NCBI GenBank assembly: GCA_918026815.1
Contig: CAKJVC010000081.1
Coordinates: 62,001-126,000, forward strand
Length of the DNA: 64,000 bases
Direction of reading: 5' to 3'
DNA from: Chalara sp. BL73
Lineage: Eukaryota > Ascomycota > Leotiomycetes > Helotiales
The notes under the pieces are model-generated. The model did no database searches and was not told the origin of the DNA. It saw only the letters and a list, made by a program, of their open reading frames with translations. Positions within the stretch are counted from its first letter, which is position 1. Each line of letters opens with the position of its first letter. Made by a program: the position numbers and the translations under genes. Positions 36,186 through 47,641 of this stretch are shown piece after piece.

Positions 36186-38844
36186 ATTGAGGTCGTGCTG
36201 ATTGCCAATATTCTGTGTAGCTGTAACTGGTACAAGTGAACTACAGTTTATAGCGGTGACGTCTTACTTTAAGCAAATGTCAGCCCCAAGAAGATGAGGT
36301 GATTGGGTGTTTATTGAGAGTATTACCAAAATTGTGCAGTCCTACGACTCTAGATTTAAAAGACCGCCAATGTATTGGCATTGAAGGAAGACAATCTGAA
36401 CAACCCGAATACAGCATCTTGAAAACGTTGTGACAAAGCGTCAGAAAGAACCTTCATATACTAGAGAATATGCTACATCTGTATATTAGCAGCATACGAG
36501 TCAAGGCAGATTCAAAGAAGAATAATCTCCCCACGCCTCTCTCAGAGCCGCATGCTTAATTTGGAATTTAGGGCTGAGAAAATAGCCGGGAAGACCGCTC
36601 GACCATTGGAATATTCTGGTGTTTTTACTTTACGTATAGGTACATCCGGGAGAGAGAAACATCATTTAGCGGCATTCGAGCTCGAGAAATCCCAATGGGA
36701 ATAGGGGGTTAACACGCGCATACTCTTGTTAGTGTAATGCTACCTTTCATGCAGCTAAAGGGATTGTGGCGAATGATGAATACCGAAACATAGGCGGAGC
36801 CTGCGGATGAGCGGTGGTACAACAGAAGATGTGGAACAGAATAGTACGCTTTTTTTGAGGCTGAAAGAATTTAATTTGTGAGGTGCTTTTAAGGAAGATG
36901 ATGATTGGTAACCGACTTTGGCAATATGCATCTCCCAACGTACCATCACGTCGTTTGAATCGGAGAATAAATTCTTAGAATCAGTATACTATGTAATCAT
37001 TATCGCAAGTGCAGGGTGGAAGTGTGCGCTCTGCACCTTGCTGAAATTTCACCAGCAAAGCTTTCTGGTCCTGTTACTACGGTTTAGGAAGTGAATTCCC
37101 CTGAATATAGTTCGGATCACAACCAATAAAAAGCTTCATTTTGAGCAAATAAACTTTTATCAGTTTGGGAAAAGGGTTTTTGAGTTAAAAGCTACCTCCA
37201 ATAAAGCACTCGAGCTCGCGAAACTAGTCAGGTACGAAAGCTTGGCCACCAAAAAGAATGGCCAGGACCCTCTACGCTAGTTGACCCTTCGTAAAAATCC
37301 TTGACCTAATGTTCGTTCTGAACGATTATTTCCTGACGCCGCAAAGTTCGGCCGTAGCAATGCCGTCACAATGGGCATTCTACTTTGCATGGGACCATTG
37401 CAATGATACCCCTGGTCCTCCGAGAGACCCCCCAGTCAATTGTAAAAGACGGGAACTAAATACTATACCTGAGCTGGCGCCTTACCACAGCGTCGCAACG
37501 ACCTCTAGAAAGTCTGCCAACGTTCTAGCACAGTGTTTCAATCTTACATGAGGTAAGTCGGCAGTGCGCTTAAGTCACAGAAAGCAAGGTTTCTGCAGAT
37601 GGCAGTCACTTTGATTCAGGCACCACTTCCCACCAGTTCGCTGCCAATTCACTTTCCCGATTTGTGATCGGTCGTCTGAACAAGAGTCTTAAGTGCGACC
37701 ATAAGATAACCACGAGCGGCACGAGTCGACCCCAGGTTCTGAAACGGTTACCAGATGCTGGTATTTAGGCTTTCCTGGCCCCCAAGTTCCCCCCTCCGCG
37801 CCCCCACCTTTGGACCCCACGGTTCGCTAAAGATAGGGGCTTAGAACACATGTGATGATGAAATGTTTTGAAGACTGTTGCATCTGTAAGATTCAACAAG
37901 CGCATTGTTACGTTAGATATTAATCTAAGCCTTATAGCATTTTGATTTCAGGATCAGCAGGTATGAAGGACTTGTGAGCACGTGATCACGATTTGATTCA
38001 TTGCCAGTATGGCAAACCTCAGGCAGCAACGGACGAAACTTTCGTCTCTTGTTGCTAAAGTGGTATGTGTTTGCTAGAAAGTCTACAAAATTGGGTCGTA
38101 TGGCACAGTATCATTGCTCAGAACCTACTCAGGTCCCGAATGTACGATCCTAATGTGGTGCTACAAATTTGTAGCAAATTCGAAACCAGGTCCATCCGCA
38201 CGGCCATTCCGCAAGGAATGCTGGTTGGAATAGCGGAAAAAGATTAATTATCATTAAATATTCCAGTTATGCCATCTCCACCCACCACTGCTAAAGAACG
38301 TGATGTCTCCGTTCTTGTCTAGTTTCTTATCTGCCTACAGCCTACAGGACGAGCTCTCATCAAGTCTATTCCCACTTGAGAAACGGCCGCTAAAACAAAA
38401 GGCTTTTATGTGATGGTAACCATGGATACACGGATCTCCTGGTCGAAGACTGATGCTGTCAGTCGAATATAAAGGGCACAGAAAGTGAAAGGGATGCTGC
38501 CACTGGAAACATATTTGATGGCAGGCTTGGAGAACCGACTGCACTATGATTGATGATAGCTTCTCGGATATTGGGGTGTTTACACCCATTTTGCACAACA
38601 ATTTTCACACAGGGAAGAGAAACAGGAAGCAGTGGAGTGGATAGAGTGCTCTGGTTGGAGATAGTGATAGACGTCATATAGTTTTGAAGGGCTAGAGGAA
38701 TTGATGGCCCCAACAATAACACTTAAGCAAATAGCGGTGCAAGTCAATATATGATGGTCCAAGGATGTAAGTGATAGTGCTCTATTCGCATCAGATCTAG
38801 TCTCATATTCATAGGCGTTCCCACCCAGAGTAGTGGTATTCTCG
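36186..38844. other. intergenic, no gene seen
   Basis: 2.7 kb without a supported gene. It contains one copy of a dispersed repeat (about 37979-38056), with a CACGTGAT box followed by an imperfect hairpin around AGGCAGCAACGGACGAAA. Confidence 0.45.
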
Positions 38845-40107
38845 CTACATCCGCCTAACCCGGATCAGCTCAATCATCAAGGCAATGGTGTTTTCGACAC
38901 AAGAGTCCATGAATATGGAGGACGAATTGTTACCGTGATCACTTCGAAGAAGTACGGCCAGCTCTTTAGAGGCCACCATATCCCCAACCTCGAATACGCA
39001 CACATGTAGACAGCTTTTACACCTCGCGATAGCCTTCATTTTGCGGACACAGAATGGGCTAGCGCGGTAATTTGACAAGTCCACGAAACCATGGCCGTGC
39101 GAGCTGTCAGCGTGCCACTTAGCCACCGTGTTATACATAGTGGAGCGCCGACCTCCTTTTCTCGCCCCAGACTCGTAAAATCTTCTAAATTCTCTTCGAT
39201 TCTTCATCAAGATGTTCCAGTCAATTTCAGGTTCTATACCCTTGGCTTTGTATTCGTTGTGAATGGCCTGTGAAAGCGCTTCGTTGCGATGATTAAAACA
39301 CTCGCGAGACCACTGCATAAGCTGAGAGATGCCCGTGAATTTATCGGCTGTCGTCGCCATCAAAGGTACATGAATACCAGATTTAGGAATGGCAATAATA
39401 CCCACGGCTGCCGTCACATACTTTAGGAGCTCTGGGTGCCATGGCTTACAGGGTATTGGATCCGTCGAGAGATAAGATTCAGGGGACTTGTCTCTTAGTT
39501 TGGTATGCCAGCTAAGTTGCATGGCCATTTCGCTGACGGTCTCGCTGGGGAGACCTTGGAAAGTGTCGGGGAGTTGAGGTCTGTGATTAGCGAAACCCGA
39601 CTCTAGTCTCTCGAGGATATTAAGCGTTGTTTTGGCCTCTTCTTCAAAGATTAATTGTCCTGCTAGCCTCTTATTGTAGGAAGCCAAGGCGCTAAGCATC
39701 CTATGTTGTCTTCCAAACGTGGTTGTTTCCCTGTTACGATCGTTGTGACAGGCATTTTGAAAGAATGCTTCTAAAGAGGTTGCAGTACTAACAATTGATT
39801 TGAGCAGTTGTTTCCGCTCTTTATCATCAAGATGTTCAATTGAGTCTAGATCCTGTGGTAATTCAGGGCGTCTGAGACCTGGCAACAGAATAGCGGGCGT
39901 AATGAAGTGCTCATTCGACATGGCTAATGAAGAGGACCTATGGTGCCACAGTCTGATGCATTGGCGATATGTATTGGGCCAGAGTGATGCGTTTTCTCTA
40001 AGAAGTCGCCTGTTAGGCTTCAATTTCAGGCAGCCCATGACATTTTCCGGAGAAATACAAGGTTTAATGAATAGAGGGAATTGAAGATTTGGAATTGCTG
40101 GTCTCAT
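38845..40107 (-). CDS. hypothetical protein, unrecognised (420 aa)
   Basis: Long single-exon frame with coding-like composition. I recognise no family. The first about 65 residues are basic and poor in acidic residues (KLKPNRRLLREN, RQCIRLWHHRSSSLAMS), which could be a mitochondrial presequence, or translation may begin at the internal Met of MSNEHFITPAILLPGL. The middle is helical and charged. The C-terminal part has a Cys pair (ARCKSC) and a hydrophobic end. It is divergent from another orphan gene 945 bp away. Probably lineage-restricted. Confidence 0.6.
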   Translation of the reverse strand: MRPAIPNLQFPLFIKPCISPENVMGCLKLKPNRRLLRENASLWPNTYRQCIRLWHHRSSSLAMSNEHFITPAILLPGLRRPELPQDLDSIEHLDDKERKQLLKSIVSTATSLEAFFQNACHNDRNRETTTFGRQHRMLSALASYNKRLAGQLIFEEEAKTTLNILERLESGFANHRPQLPDTFQGLPSETVSEMAMQLSWHTKLRDKSPESYLSTDPIPCKPWHPELLKYVTAAVGIIAIPKSGIHVPLMATTADKFTGISQLMQWSRECFNHRNEALSQAIHNEYKAKGIEPEIDWNILMKNRREFRRFYESGARKGGRRSTMYNTVAKWHADSSHGHGFVDLSNYRASPFCVRKMKAIARCKSCLHVCVFEVGDMVASKELAVLLRSDHGNNSSSIFMDSCVENTIALMIELIRVRRM

Positions 40108-41052
40108 TGTGCGAAAAGTAAATCCAGAAGACTAGTGCGGCAATCTGTGTAGGAAAGACGAGATTCAGGACTGGGGAAAAGCCTGGTTGGAGATTCCCTG
40201 GCGGGACCTGTACCTATTACTGTATATATGTTATGGTAAATATTGGGAGTGTCCTTGCAGCTTGGGCTGAAGAGTGCTACAATGCATAGTATATGAGCAT
40301 TGACAAATTTTTCTATCCTTTTAAAAATTTTTATGCCTTTGCATCCACAAACACTTCTTCCAGAGTGGTTTAGAAAAAAAAGTTCGCTATCTCATTGAAG
40401 TCCATGTTGAACAAGGGTTCAATTTCTGGTATCATAACAAATACAATAATCTATAAAGGAGACCTAATTGGATTAACCCACATATTGCGTTCTTTAATAA
40501 CAAACGAACGCTCATACTTCTAAAGGGCGTTCAAAGAAAGATAACAGCCAAAGGTTGTCGGCCGCTACTACTCCGTTACTACGTAGGTTATGCTATGTAT
40601 TTTACTTCTGGCTGACAAAGATCATAAAGGAAACAGTGGAGGTTCAACATAATAAGAAAAAACAATTCATGCATCCTTCTAAATGGCATTATGCAATGGA
40701 AGAATACAGCCATAAATAAGGGGTATACAAGGGTACATGTAAAGACTTTCTGCAGTAAAATTTCTCACGGGAAAACGTAACACCAGCACTACTCATGCCA
40801 AAGAATAAATCAGTGACTAAGCTTAAGACATATATGTATAAGCAGACAGAAGCCTATAGGCCCTTATTGATAACTACTGTTTAAAATGGACGTCTTTCAT
40901 TAGGGTTAAGCTAGCGTCAACAATACAAATGCATATCACGTGGTCGCTTCGTTGCGCTCATTGTTATTTTCGATTCGCACTGGATCATTTTTTTTCCCAT
41001 CCAACTGTGAAAATTTCCTAAACAGGTCGAATATAAGCAGAACACAATCACG
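40108..41052. promoter_or_regulatory. bidirectional intergenic region between two orphan genes
   Basis: AT-rich 945-bp spacer between divergent genes; no frame supported. It presumably holds both promoters. Confidence 0.4.
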
Positions 41053-42342
41053 ATGCTTTCAGCTTTTGCGCCCCTGAAGTGTCAGCCAAGGCCGACAACA
41101 ATAACTCTCCTTCACAAACTCGCAGGTTTGTCAGGAGTCCGATTCACTCCTACTCTACTCCGCCGCTCGCACAGCCAGCTCCCACTCGCCCACGATCAAG
41201 TCTTACATTCAACAGTCAGTCCTCCTTCAACGGCAGTTTGCTTTTGTGATAAAGAAAGCTTGCATCGAAACATTCGTGATCTGCAAAGGACTATCTACGG
41301 CCACGATACCGAATCAGTTAGAATGCATCATATTGAAAAAATAGTGGATATTATGTCAAAAACCCTTGAACAGACGGCGGTAAACAACAAGTTAAGCACT
41401 ATAAAGGACATTGCAGCACTAAACGCGTTAAATATTATTCACGCCTTTCCTCCAGAGCCTCAATACAATGACAAATATGCATACAGATTGTGGATGAAGG
41501 TGGTAAAGCATCTAGACTGCTTAACCAAGGTTCTTAATTCTGGTAGCCCCCTTAGTTGGAACGTGAAGGTCCCACTATATTGCCGCAACAGCATGATGCT
41601 TCTTGTCCAGGCTGGAGACGATTTGGGGGATTTTGCCACAATCACTGCCCTTAATAAACAAGGCCAAAGAGAAACTGATGGCTTTGATGAAGAACAAAAT
41701 GGGGATGTTAAGCAAGAAGACAACATAGACTTCGGAGCAAAGCAAATACCAAGAGACAAAGTTGTGGCAGAAGAAATCCCAACAAATGCAGTCAGACGTC
41801 TAAGTACCCATGACACCACTCAGCAGTCTGAGAGCTCCCTTATTCTACAATTGAAGAAGTGCCACATATACCACCTTATTAGCGACACCCCTTCAGTTGG
41901 TTTTCCACAATACGTTAAGGTTCTTGGCCAACTCCACGTCACTCCCTACCGTGTCTGGAAGCATAAGCGAGGCGACTACATAGAGGATGATGAAGAAAAG
42001 ACACAGTTTATTGCCGTAATCGATCTATCTGATCCATTATTAAGCATCTGGGCTGTCGCATTGAATGTTGTTTATGAGGATCTAGCTTACATGTATTTCC
42101 GCAAAACGTTGTACTCAGAAGACCCACTGTTCAATTTCTTCAAAACCAAGAAGTTTGATATCGCTAAGCTTGGTACATTGCGTTCTAGTCGATCCGACGT
42201 TGACACTTTCCTTGACAAGGACATTGTTAAGATGGTAGACGCTACTAAGGCTATTCGTGGTTATAGCTTGGATTATTTGGATGGCGGTACTTACCGGCTT
42301 GCGGCTAAGGCTGTATCAGAGGGATGGGGTGTAGTGGAGTGA
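41053..42342 (+). CDS. hypothetical protein, possible mitochondrial presequence (429 aa)
   Basis: Single-exon frame with good coding character. The N-terminus is Arg/Ser/Leu-rich and almost free of acidic residues for about 45 residues (LHKLAGLSGVRF, TLLRRSHSQ), typical of mitochondrial import. A helical N-terminal half is followed by an acidic, low-complexity insert (DGFDEEQNGDVKQED, about residues 212-230). A C-terminal globular part follows (LLSIWAVALNVVYEDLAYMYF, FFKTKKFDIAKLG). No known domain recognised. The start ATG follows an A-rich leader. Its neighbour across the divergent spacer is also an orphan of similar size. Confidence 0.65.
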   Translation: MLSAFAPLKCQPRPTTITLLHKLAGLSGVRFTPTLLRRSHSQLPLAHDQVLHSTVSPPSTAVCFCDKESLHRNIRDLQRTIYGHDTESVRMHHIEKIVDIMSKTLEQTAVNNKLSTIKDIAALNALNIIHAFPPEPQYNDKYAYRLWMKVVKHLDCLTKVLNSGSPLSWNVKVPLYCRNSMMLLVQAGDDLGDFATITALNKQGQRETDGFDEEQNGDVKQEDNIDFGAKQIPRDKVVAEEIPTNAVRRLSTHDTTQQSESSLILQLKKCHIYHLISDTPSVGFPQYVKVLGQLHVTPYRVWKHKRGDYIEDDEEKTQFIAVIDLSDPLLSIWAVALNVVYEDLAYMYFRKTLYSEDPLFNFFKTKKFDIAKLGTLRSSRSDVDTFLDKDIVKMVDATKAIRGYSLDYLDGGTYRLAAKAVSEGWGVVE

Positions 42343-43352
42343 ATAATTGGCAGTCCTGCTGCCAGAAAGAAGTCACTGGATTGCTGATTTCTCTGGACAG
42401 AAGTATATTGGGGTTGCTGGTTATGGATCACAACACTGCTAAGGAAGGGGGTTTTGCACCGCTGGATCAGAATATTAATGTTTATCACCTTTCAAGTAGC
42501 AATGACAAGAGATTTAGATGCCATCGCTGTCATTGTAACCTTAGCAGGGCTGGATCAACTTGGTTAGTATTTGTTTGTACGACATTAAATTTGACTTCAA
42601 ACATTCTTCTTAACTGAAACACCAGCAATTCTTTAACGTACGTCCCTGTGTGGCAAGAAACCGCCCGTGGCGAGAAAGTCAGTAGGTACTTTGACCTTAA
42701 GCAAGTCGGACTTTGTATAAAAAAGGTCAAAAAACTCCATAACTTTGTGTCAGTCATGTGCAGTAACCACTCCCGAGAACTCGAGATACCTCCTCCGTTA
42801 CGAAAAATTACGATCGCATCGTCGCCTTCGCGCTTGGTTTGTGGAGAGCCTCATTTTGGTAGCATAACGGGACACCTCCACCATAGCTCCACCATCGAGC
42901 TTTCATCACTCATAATACTCATAAATAGTAGTATCTAACCTCAGAGCCTTACTAACATGCCGGGAAGTTATTGTTAGCCCTATAGCGGCGGAGGGGGCGT
43001 TGTGATTTATGCAACGTCGCTACGCCGATTGGTACATACCCATCTAATCATGCGATAAGGATCCTGGTCATTTGAAACGCCACCCGCTTCTCACATATTG
43101 GTATTCTCTGTAAGTAGGCGCATTTCTCCACGAGGTGCCTTGAAGCCTTGCCCCTTGGCTGCCTTCTGTCTACAAATTCACACGGATATCACAGTACCAC
43201 CATACGTCACCGTCTGGCGCCGCGCGGTGAATGCTAATGTTTCTTTTCTCCAGATCAGTTGAATGCTGTAACTCGCCTCACCCTTGTTGTGCACTGGTTC
43301 CACTCTCTACAGTCCGATGCATGAACAATCAGTTACTACAGTGCCTCTTGCC
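42343..43352. other. intergenic, no gene seen
   Basis: One kilobase with short unsupported frames only; the end is the promoter of the second hydrolase pseudogene. Confidence 0.45.
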
Positions 43353-44351
43353 ATGGCCTCTCTAGACATGCCCTCCGCCTCTCCAACAATAGCAACAAAA
43401 ACCACCACTATAGCTAAAGCCGTCTCCCCAGAAGAGTTCACCGCCTACATCAATGACTCTCAACTCAACCGGACCTTCCAGCTGCCAGCCGACCCATTAC
43501 CCGGCCGCCCTAAACCCTTCCAGGTCTCTTACGCCGACTTTGGTTTTCGTCGCGAAGATGCTGGCAACGACAATAGTGAGGAGCAGGTGCTCTTGTTCTT
43601 CGGGCCACTCATGTCTTCACGGCTGTTCAATGCTGCAAGGGATAGGCTGGCGAAAAGGTACAAGGTCCGCATCATGAACGCAGAGCACCCGGGTATTGGT
43701 AAGACGGATAGCGTGCCGGCTGAGAGGTTGCTTGAGGTCTGGCGGGGTGAGTCATCTAATTCAGATACATTCCCCTGAACAATACTACTAAGGAACACAC
43801 ATGACTGATTCGCATCTACAGAAGTTATTCCCGCCCTGCTCAACCACCTTGGCACCAAGCACGTCTCTATAGGTTGCAACGGCGGCGGCACCGTTCTCGG
43901 TCTCGACCTTGCCGTTCACAATCCGCAGTTCCTACACCCGTTGTAGCTGTACATCACCATCGCTGCCCCGCCCAATGGGTTCACTCGCCGCAATCGGACA
44001 TACTCATCTGGTCGCTGGCGTTGCCCCTGCCGCGCTCGCTGATTGTCCAGACCGACAAGATAGCCACCTTTGTCAACTCGACACTAGGCCCAGGCGAAGC
44101 CCACGGGTCGCGAGGGCTCGGATGTCGACTTCGAGGAGGGCGTGCGGCACGGAGTGGAAAAGGACGGGTGGTCCGACCGGGGCGACTTTGCGCCTGGCCG
44201 AGGCTGTGCGGGGTGTTGTGGGAGCCTGGATAAAGGTAGACGTATTCTTTGCGGAGAAGGACAACGTGATTGGCGATGCGGGCACTAAAGGAAACAGGTG
44301 GTTCAAGGCGTGCTGGAGGAGGTGTTCAAGACAATGACGCAGGAGGCGTGA
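43353..44351 (+). pseudogene. alpha/beta-hydrolase pseudogene, second locus
   Basis: Exon 1 (43353-43746) and exon 2 (from 43822) splice in phase and read AVSPEEFTAYIND, SYADFGF, MNAEHPGIGKTD, then VWREVIPALLNHLG and the nucleophile-elbow region SIGCNGGGTVLGLDL. This is a fungal alpha/beta-hydrolase family. The frame then meets TAG at 43944-43946, where family logic expects CAG, before YITIAAP. At least three frameshifts follow, with recognisable pieces in rotating frames: SDILIWSLALPLPRSLIVQTDKIATF, DVDFEEGVRHGVEKDG, VDVFFAEKDNVIGDAGTKG and VLEEVFKTM. The gene is clearly dead and more eroded than the hydrolase pseudogene at 1.7-2.6 kb. Confidence 0.8.
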
Positions 44352-45022
44352 AATAGTAGTGAGCGTGGGATTTTTTATAATGGGTCTTGCAAGCGTTGTA
44401 TTTGATGATGCGCCGGGAATTGGTGATGCATAGGTTTGTAACCACGGTTATATACAGGACATACACCAGCTTTCGGCGTCATCTAGCGGACGCCCGCGAT
44501 ACAACCAGGTCTGGTCACCTCAAAGCATAAGCTACGCACTTTGTGAAAGAAATGCCAACATTCAGAGCAAAGATTGCGGAGAGGACAAAGCAATTGCAGC
44601 CCCTCCCATCCACAAAATCATGTGGTGAGAGATTAGGTACCACGCTGAGCACTACAACAACGGGAGGTACGAGATAGTCAGAACGACCATCTTGTCATAA
44701 CAAACGCAACAGGGGAACATTCTATTTGTCTGTATGTACAACTATTGTGTCAAAAACGCGACACAAACCAACTCCATACTATAGAGCAACAGGTCGAGAA
44801 GCCCGCCCAAGCCTGCCTCAAAAACTGATCTATACCCTACCCCTCATGCGACAATCTCATTTCTGCGACTTATGCTTCGGTCATCCGCGCCTCTGGAGTC
44901 TCTTTGGCTCTTATACTTCGCTTATCCATACCACTGGAGCTGTCGATAGCTCTGGCACATCACTCATCCGCGCCGCTTTGGCCTTGGCCGACTCTGGCAT
45001 GCCTGCTTCCGATGCATGTGGT
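44352..45022. other. intergenic, no gene seen
   Basis: No supported frame; it separates the hydrolase pseudogene from a transposase relic. Confidence 0.4.
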
Positions 45023-45700
45023 CTAGTTAGCTCGATAAGTCGAGGCTAGCCAGATTATCAGTGGGTTCAAACACTTACCGTCCGAACTAACGCCTTCGAT
45101 AGCAGTTACTATTGTTCGCTTGACACTCGCACCTTTGTAGCGTTGGCAATCATCCTTACGTACATAGACTTTGACGAAGCCGAGCATACTTAACACAGTT
45201 CCAGTCTCATCTATGCTGTAAACATCCTCCAGCATAATAGTTGAGTTCTGTAGCACTTCTGCGATTACGTCAAACCAGTTTATGATCTTTTTATAGATGT
45301 TGTCCTTAAAATGGTTCCATTTTATCCCCCTCATTCTTCCCACTTGAAGTATTGAGTGGTGTTACTCGGAAGCTCGAGCCCAGCTTTTCCCCGGCAGTTT
45401 GGTCGCTTCATTTGTCGTCGAACGTTGGCAGGCGATGCTGTGGGCAAGCGAAGGCGCATACTTTATTGGCACATGATTTCCGAGATCAGATATTTGTAAA
45501 AACCACTGAGTGAGGCTTTCTCTTCCGGGGGCGTGAGATACTGTTAGGTTTAAGCTTTCTGTTATTTCGGGCGTTGTCCCTGTACGCGATAATGGAGGGA
45601 AAAGAAAGGAACAACGCCCTGTTCTACTAGAGCAGCGTATGTTCTAAGCGCCTGAAGGGAGGCCTTATGCTGGTTCCTGACTGGCTCGGTCTATGTTAAC
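45023..45700 (-). mobile_element. pogo/Fot1-type DNA transposon relic (truncated transposase)
   Basis: Minus-strand reading gives transposase pieces in order. First are fragments of the CENP-B/Tc5-like HTH (ESLTQWFLQIS, SLAHSIACQR, LPGKSW). Then comes an in-frame TAA near 45359, and then IKWNHFKDNIYKKIINWFDVI and the first DDE block DVYSIDETGTVLSML with its catalytic Asp. SVKRTIVTAIEGVSSDGKCLNPLIIW follows, and the coding match ends near 45023. The remaining DDE residues and the C-terminus are missing. No terminal inverted repeats were identified. Dead element. Confidence 0.75.
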
Positions 45701-46852
45701 ATACTGCGGTGGTAGTAATGAGAAAAGGATAGGTGATTGGTAGCTTTAAGCCACGATGTCCTGTACAGTGAAGCCTCGTGCTATTGCAGGCACCAAACGC
45801 GTAGCTGTCTATAGACACTTCTGGAAACTTACAACGGCACGTAGCAGTACGCTATAGCTACTTCTGATTTAAGGATAGTGCAGAATATAATACATACTCC
45901 GTACAAAAGTGAATAAATTTGGATGAGAATTAACCAGTATTCAACTCCAAATAGCAGTATTCCGTAAATATTCAACAAGTGAATGGTCGGGCTACCTTTT
46001 GGAACACGACCATAATCACTTCACATTTAACATTTAAAAATTCATGTAAGCAGTATTTAATACAATGTATCCTACTAACTTAATGCATTCTAGTGCCATA
46101 CACCAATACGGCGCGAGGCTGTCGTGCCTCTTTCTCTACCCGGCGAAACTCCCGGAATGCATATCTTCGAGGGCAAAATATCTTCAAAGATTAAAACCCA
46201 TTTTTTTTTCTTAATGGAATTGTCTTGTTATAGCCCCGAAGCTTGAAGATATGTAGATGGTCGCGTTGAAGCAGGGGGGAACAGCTGAAGTGGCTTTCGA
46301 TGCCGTGAAAGGAATGATCGACAACATGACCAAGACCAGGGGAATTTTTGCCCGAGGAAGACCAAACATAAGGGCAGAATAGTGAAGAACAGGGACACAT
46401 TGACCAAGATGCCTGAACAGAATATTTTTCTCGCCAGGGGGGTTTTCTCGCCACACAGGGACATCCGTTAAATTTCAGGGGGATGGATTTTCATCACGTG
46501 ATTATTTTCAGAGCCACAATTTAGCACCTTAGGCAGCAACGGACGAAAGCTTCATCTCGACATCATGACAATTGTTTCCCAACTGCGACGCTCAGTTGCC
46601 TTTGATTTGTGTGTATTTTTTACGTACATAACATACCGTTCACATAGCTGACGGGCTCTCCCCTTGAGGTTTGTAGAATCCATGCTTTTTGCAGAAATAC
46701 ACTAGTCGGGAAGTGCCTCAACGGCTCCTGTGGCAAATTGCTTCGTTGCCCTTTCACCCACGCACAGAACTAATTTCGGCCATCGCGACGTCTGGAATGA
46801 TCCGAAATTTGCTTGCCACTATCCGGCTGTTACCTAACCCCTTGTATTCGGT
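45701..46852. other. intergenic with one dispersed-repeat copy
   Basis: No gene. It contains the second copy of the repeat seen near 38.0 kb (CACGTGAT at 46495, core at 46531-46548), 300 bp upstream of the 2EXR-like gene. Confidence 0.45.
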
Positions 46853-47641
46853 ATGGATCCTACCCTCTTCAAGCACCTCCCGCCTGAGGTTCGAAACATG
46901 ATTTACGCGCTCCTCCTTTTCGATCCCCTCCCGGTCCCCATCTCTTCTCGTTCTACATGGCGCCTTGCCGAGCGCCACCAAATCTTCCATCATCTCTCCC
47001 TCCTTTCTACCCTTTTCACCAATCATGCGTCCCTCACAGCCGAAGCACATGAGTATCTGTACTCACAAAACACATTTTGGGTCGGTACAGGCACGAATTC
47101 TTTGTCAAACGGACCGAATATCAAGGGCCTCGTTAATTTCTGTCAAAATGTGGAAGGTAGATATTTAAAATGTGTGAGGAAGTTGGATGTCACAATGTAT
47201 TTGAGACTCAAGATGTATGAGCAGGGCGTTTGGGAGGAGGGATTACAGGATTTGAAGGATGTAGGAACCATAAGCCTACTTTCCGATTTACTGATTCAAT
47301 ATTTCACCGGTGTGAAAAGATTAAAAATCGGATATTGGCAAGGGTACTCGGATGTGGTGAGGAAACCGAGCATTACTGGAGACCTGAGTAGGTGTGCTAT
47401 TTTTGGAGCGGTGAGTACTTTACTAGAGAGAAGAGAACTGGAGAATATTTTGGTGGAGGTTGGTGATGGAAACCATTTCGAGGCAGCGTCATTAGCCGCA
47501 TGTTTGCAAAGGAAAAATCTTGGGGCTCAGTTTACATTAATTCGCAATAGCTCACGGCTGATGCAGCCTGATTGTGCTTGCATAATTTGTCGGTGGTTCG
47601 GGACTGATATAAAAGATGGTGGATGGAGGCTGAACCTTTAG
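46853..47641 (+). CDS. 2EXR/F-box-like domain protein
   Basis: Single exon, 262 aa. It opens with FKHLPPEVRNMIYALLL, the signature of the fungal 2EXR/F-box-like N-terminal domain (a helix resembling the Skp1-binding F-box). It continues HASLTAEAHEYLYSQNTFWV and a C-terminal part of predicted strands and helices (VRKLDVTMYLRL, GVKRLKIGYWQGY), with a Cys-x-Cys-x2-Cys near the end (CACIIC). Pezizomycotina carry hundreds of such genes; roles are mostly unknown, and ubiquitin-ligase adaptors are one idea. The start is the first Met of the domain. Confidence 0.8.
   Translation: MDPTLFKHLPPEVRNMIYALLLFDPLPVPISSRSTWRLAERHQIFHHLSLLSTLFTNHASLTAEAHEYLYSQNTFWVGTGTNSLSNGPNIKGLVNFCQNVEGRYLKCVRKLDVTMYLRLKMYEQGVWEEGLQDLKDVGTISLLSDLLIQYFTGVKRLKIGYWQGYSDVVRKPSITGDLSRCAIFGAVSTLLERRELENILVEVGDGNHFEAASLAACLQRKNLGAQFTLIRNSSRLMQPDCACIICRWFGTDIKDGGWRLNL

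Noticed and set aside
46191..46464. Three overlapping minus-strand frames, some hydrophobic
   Set aside because: Overlapping open frames in one short segment without start context, domain or splice support.
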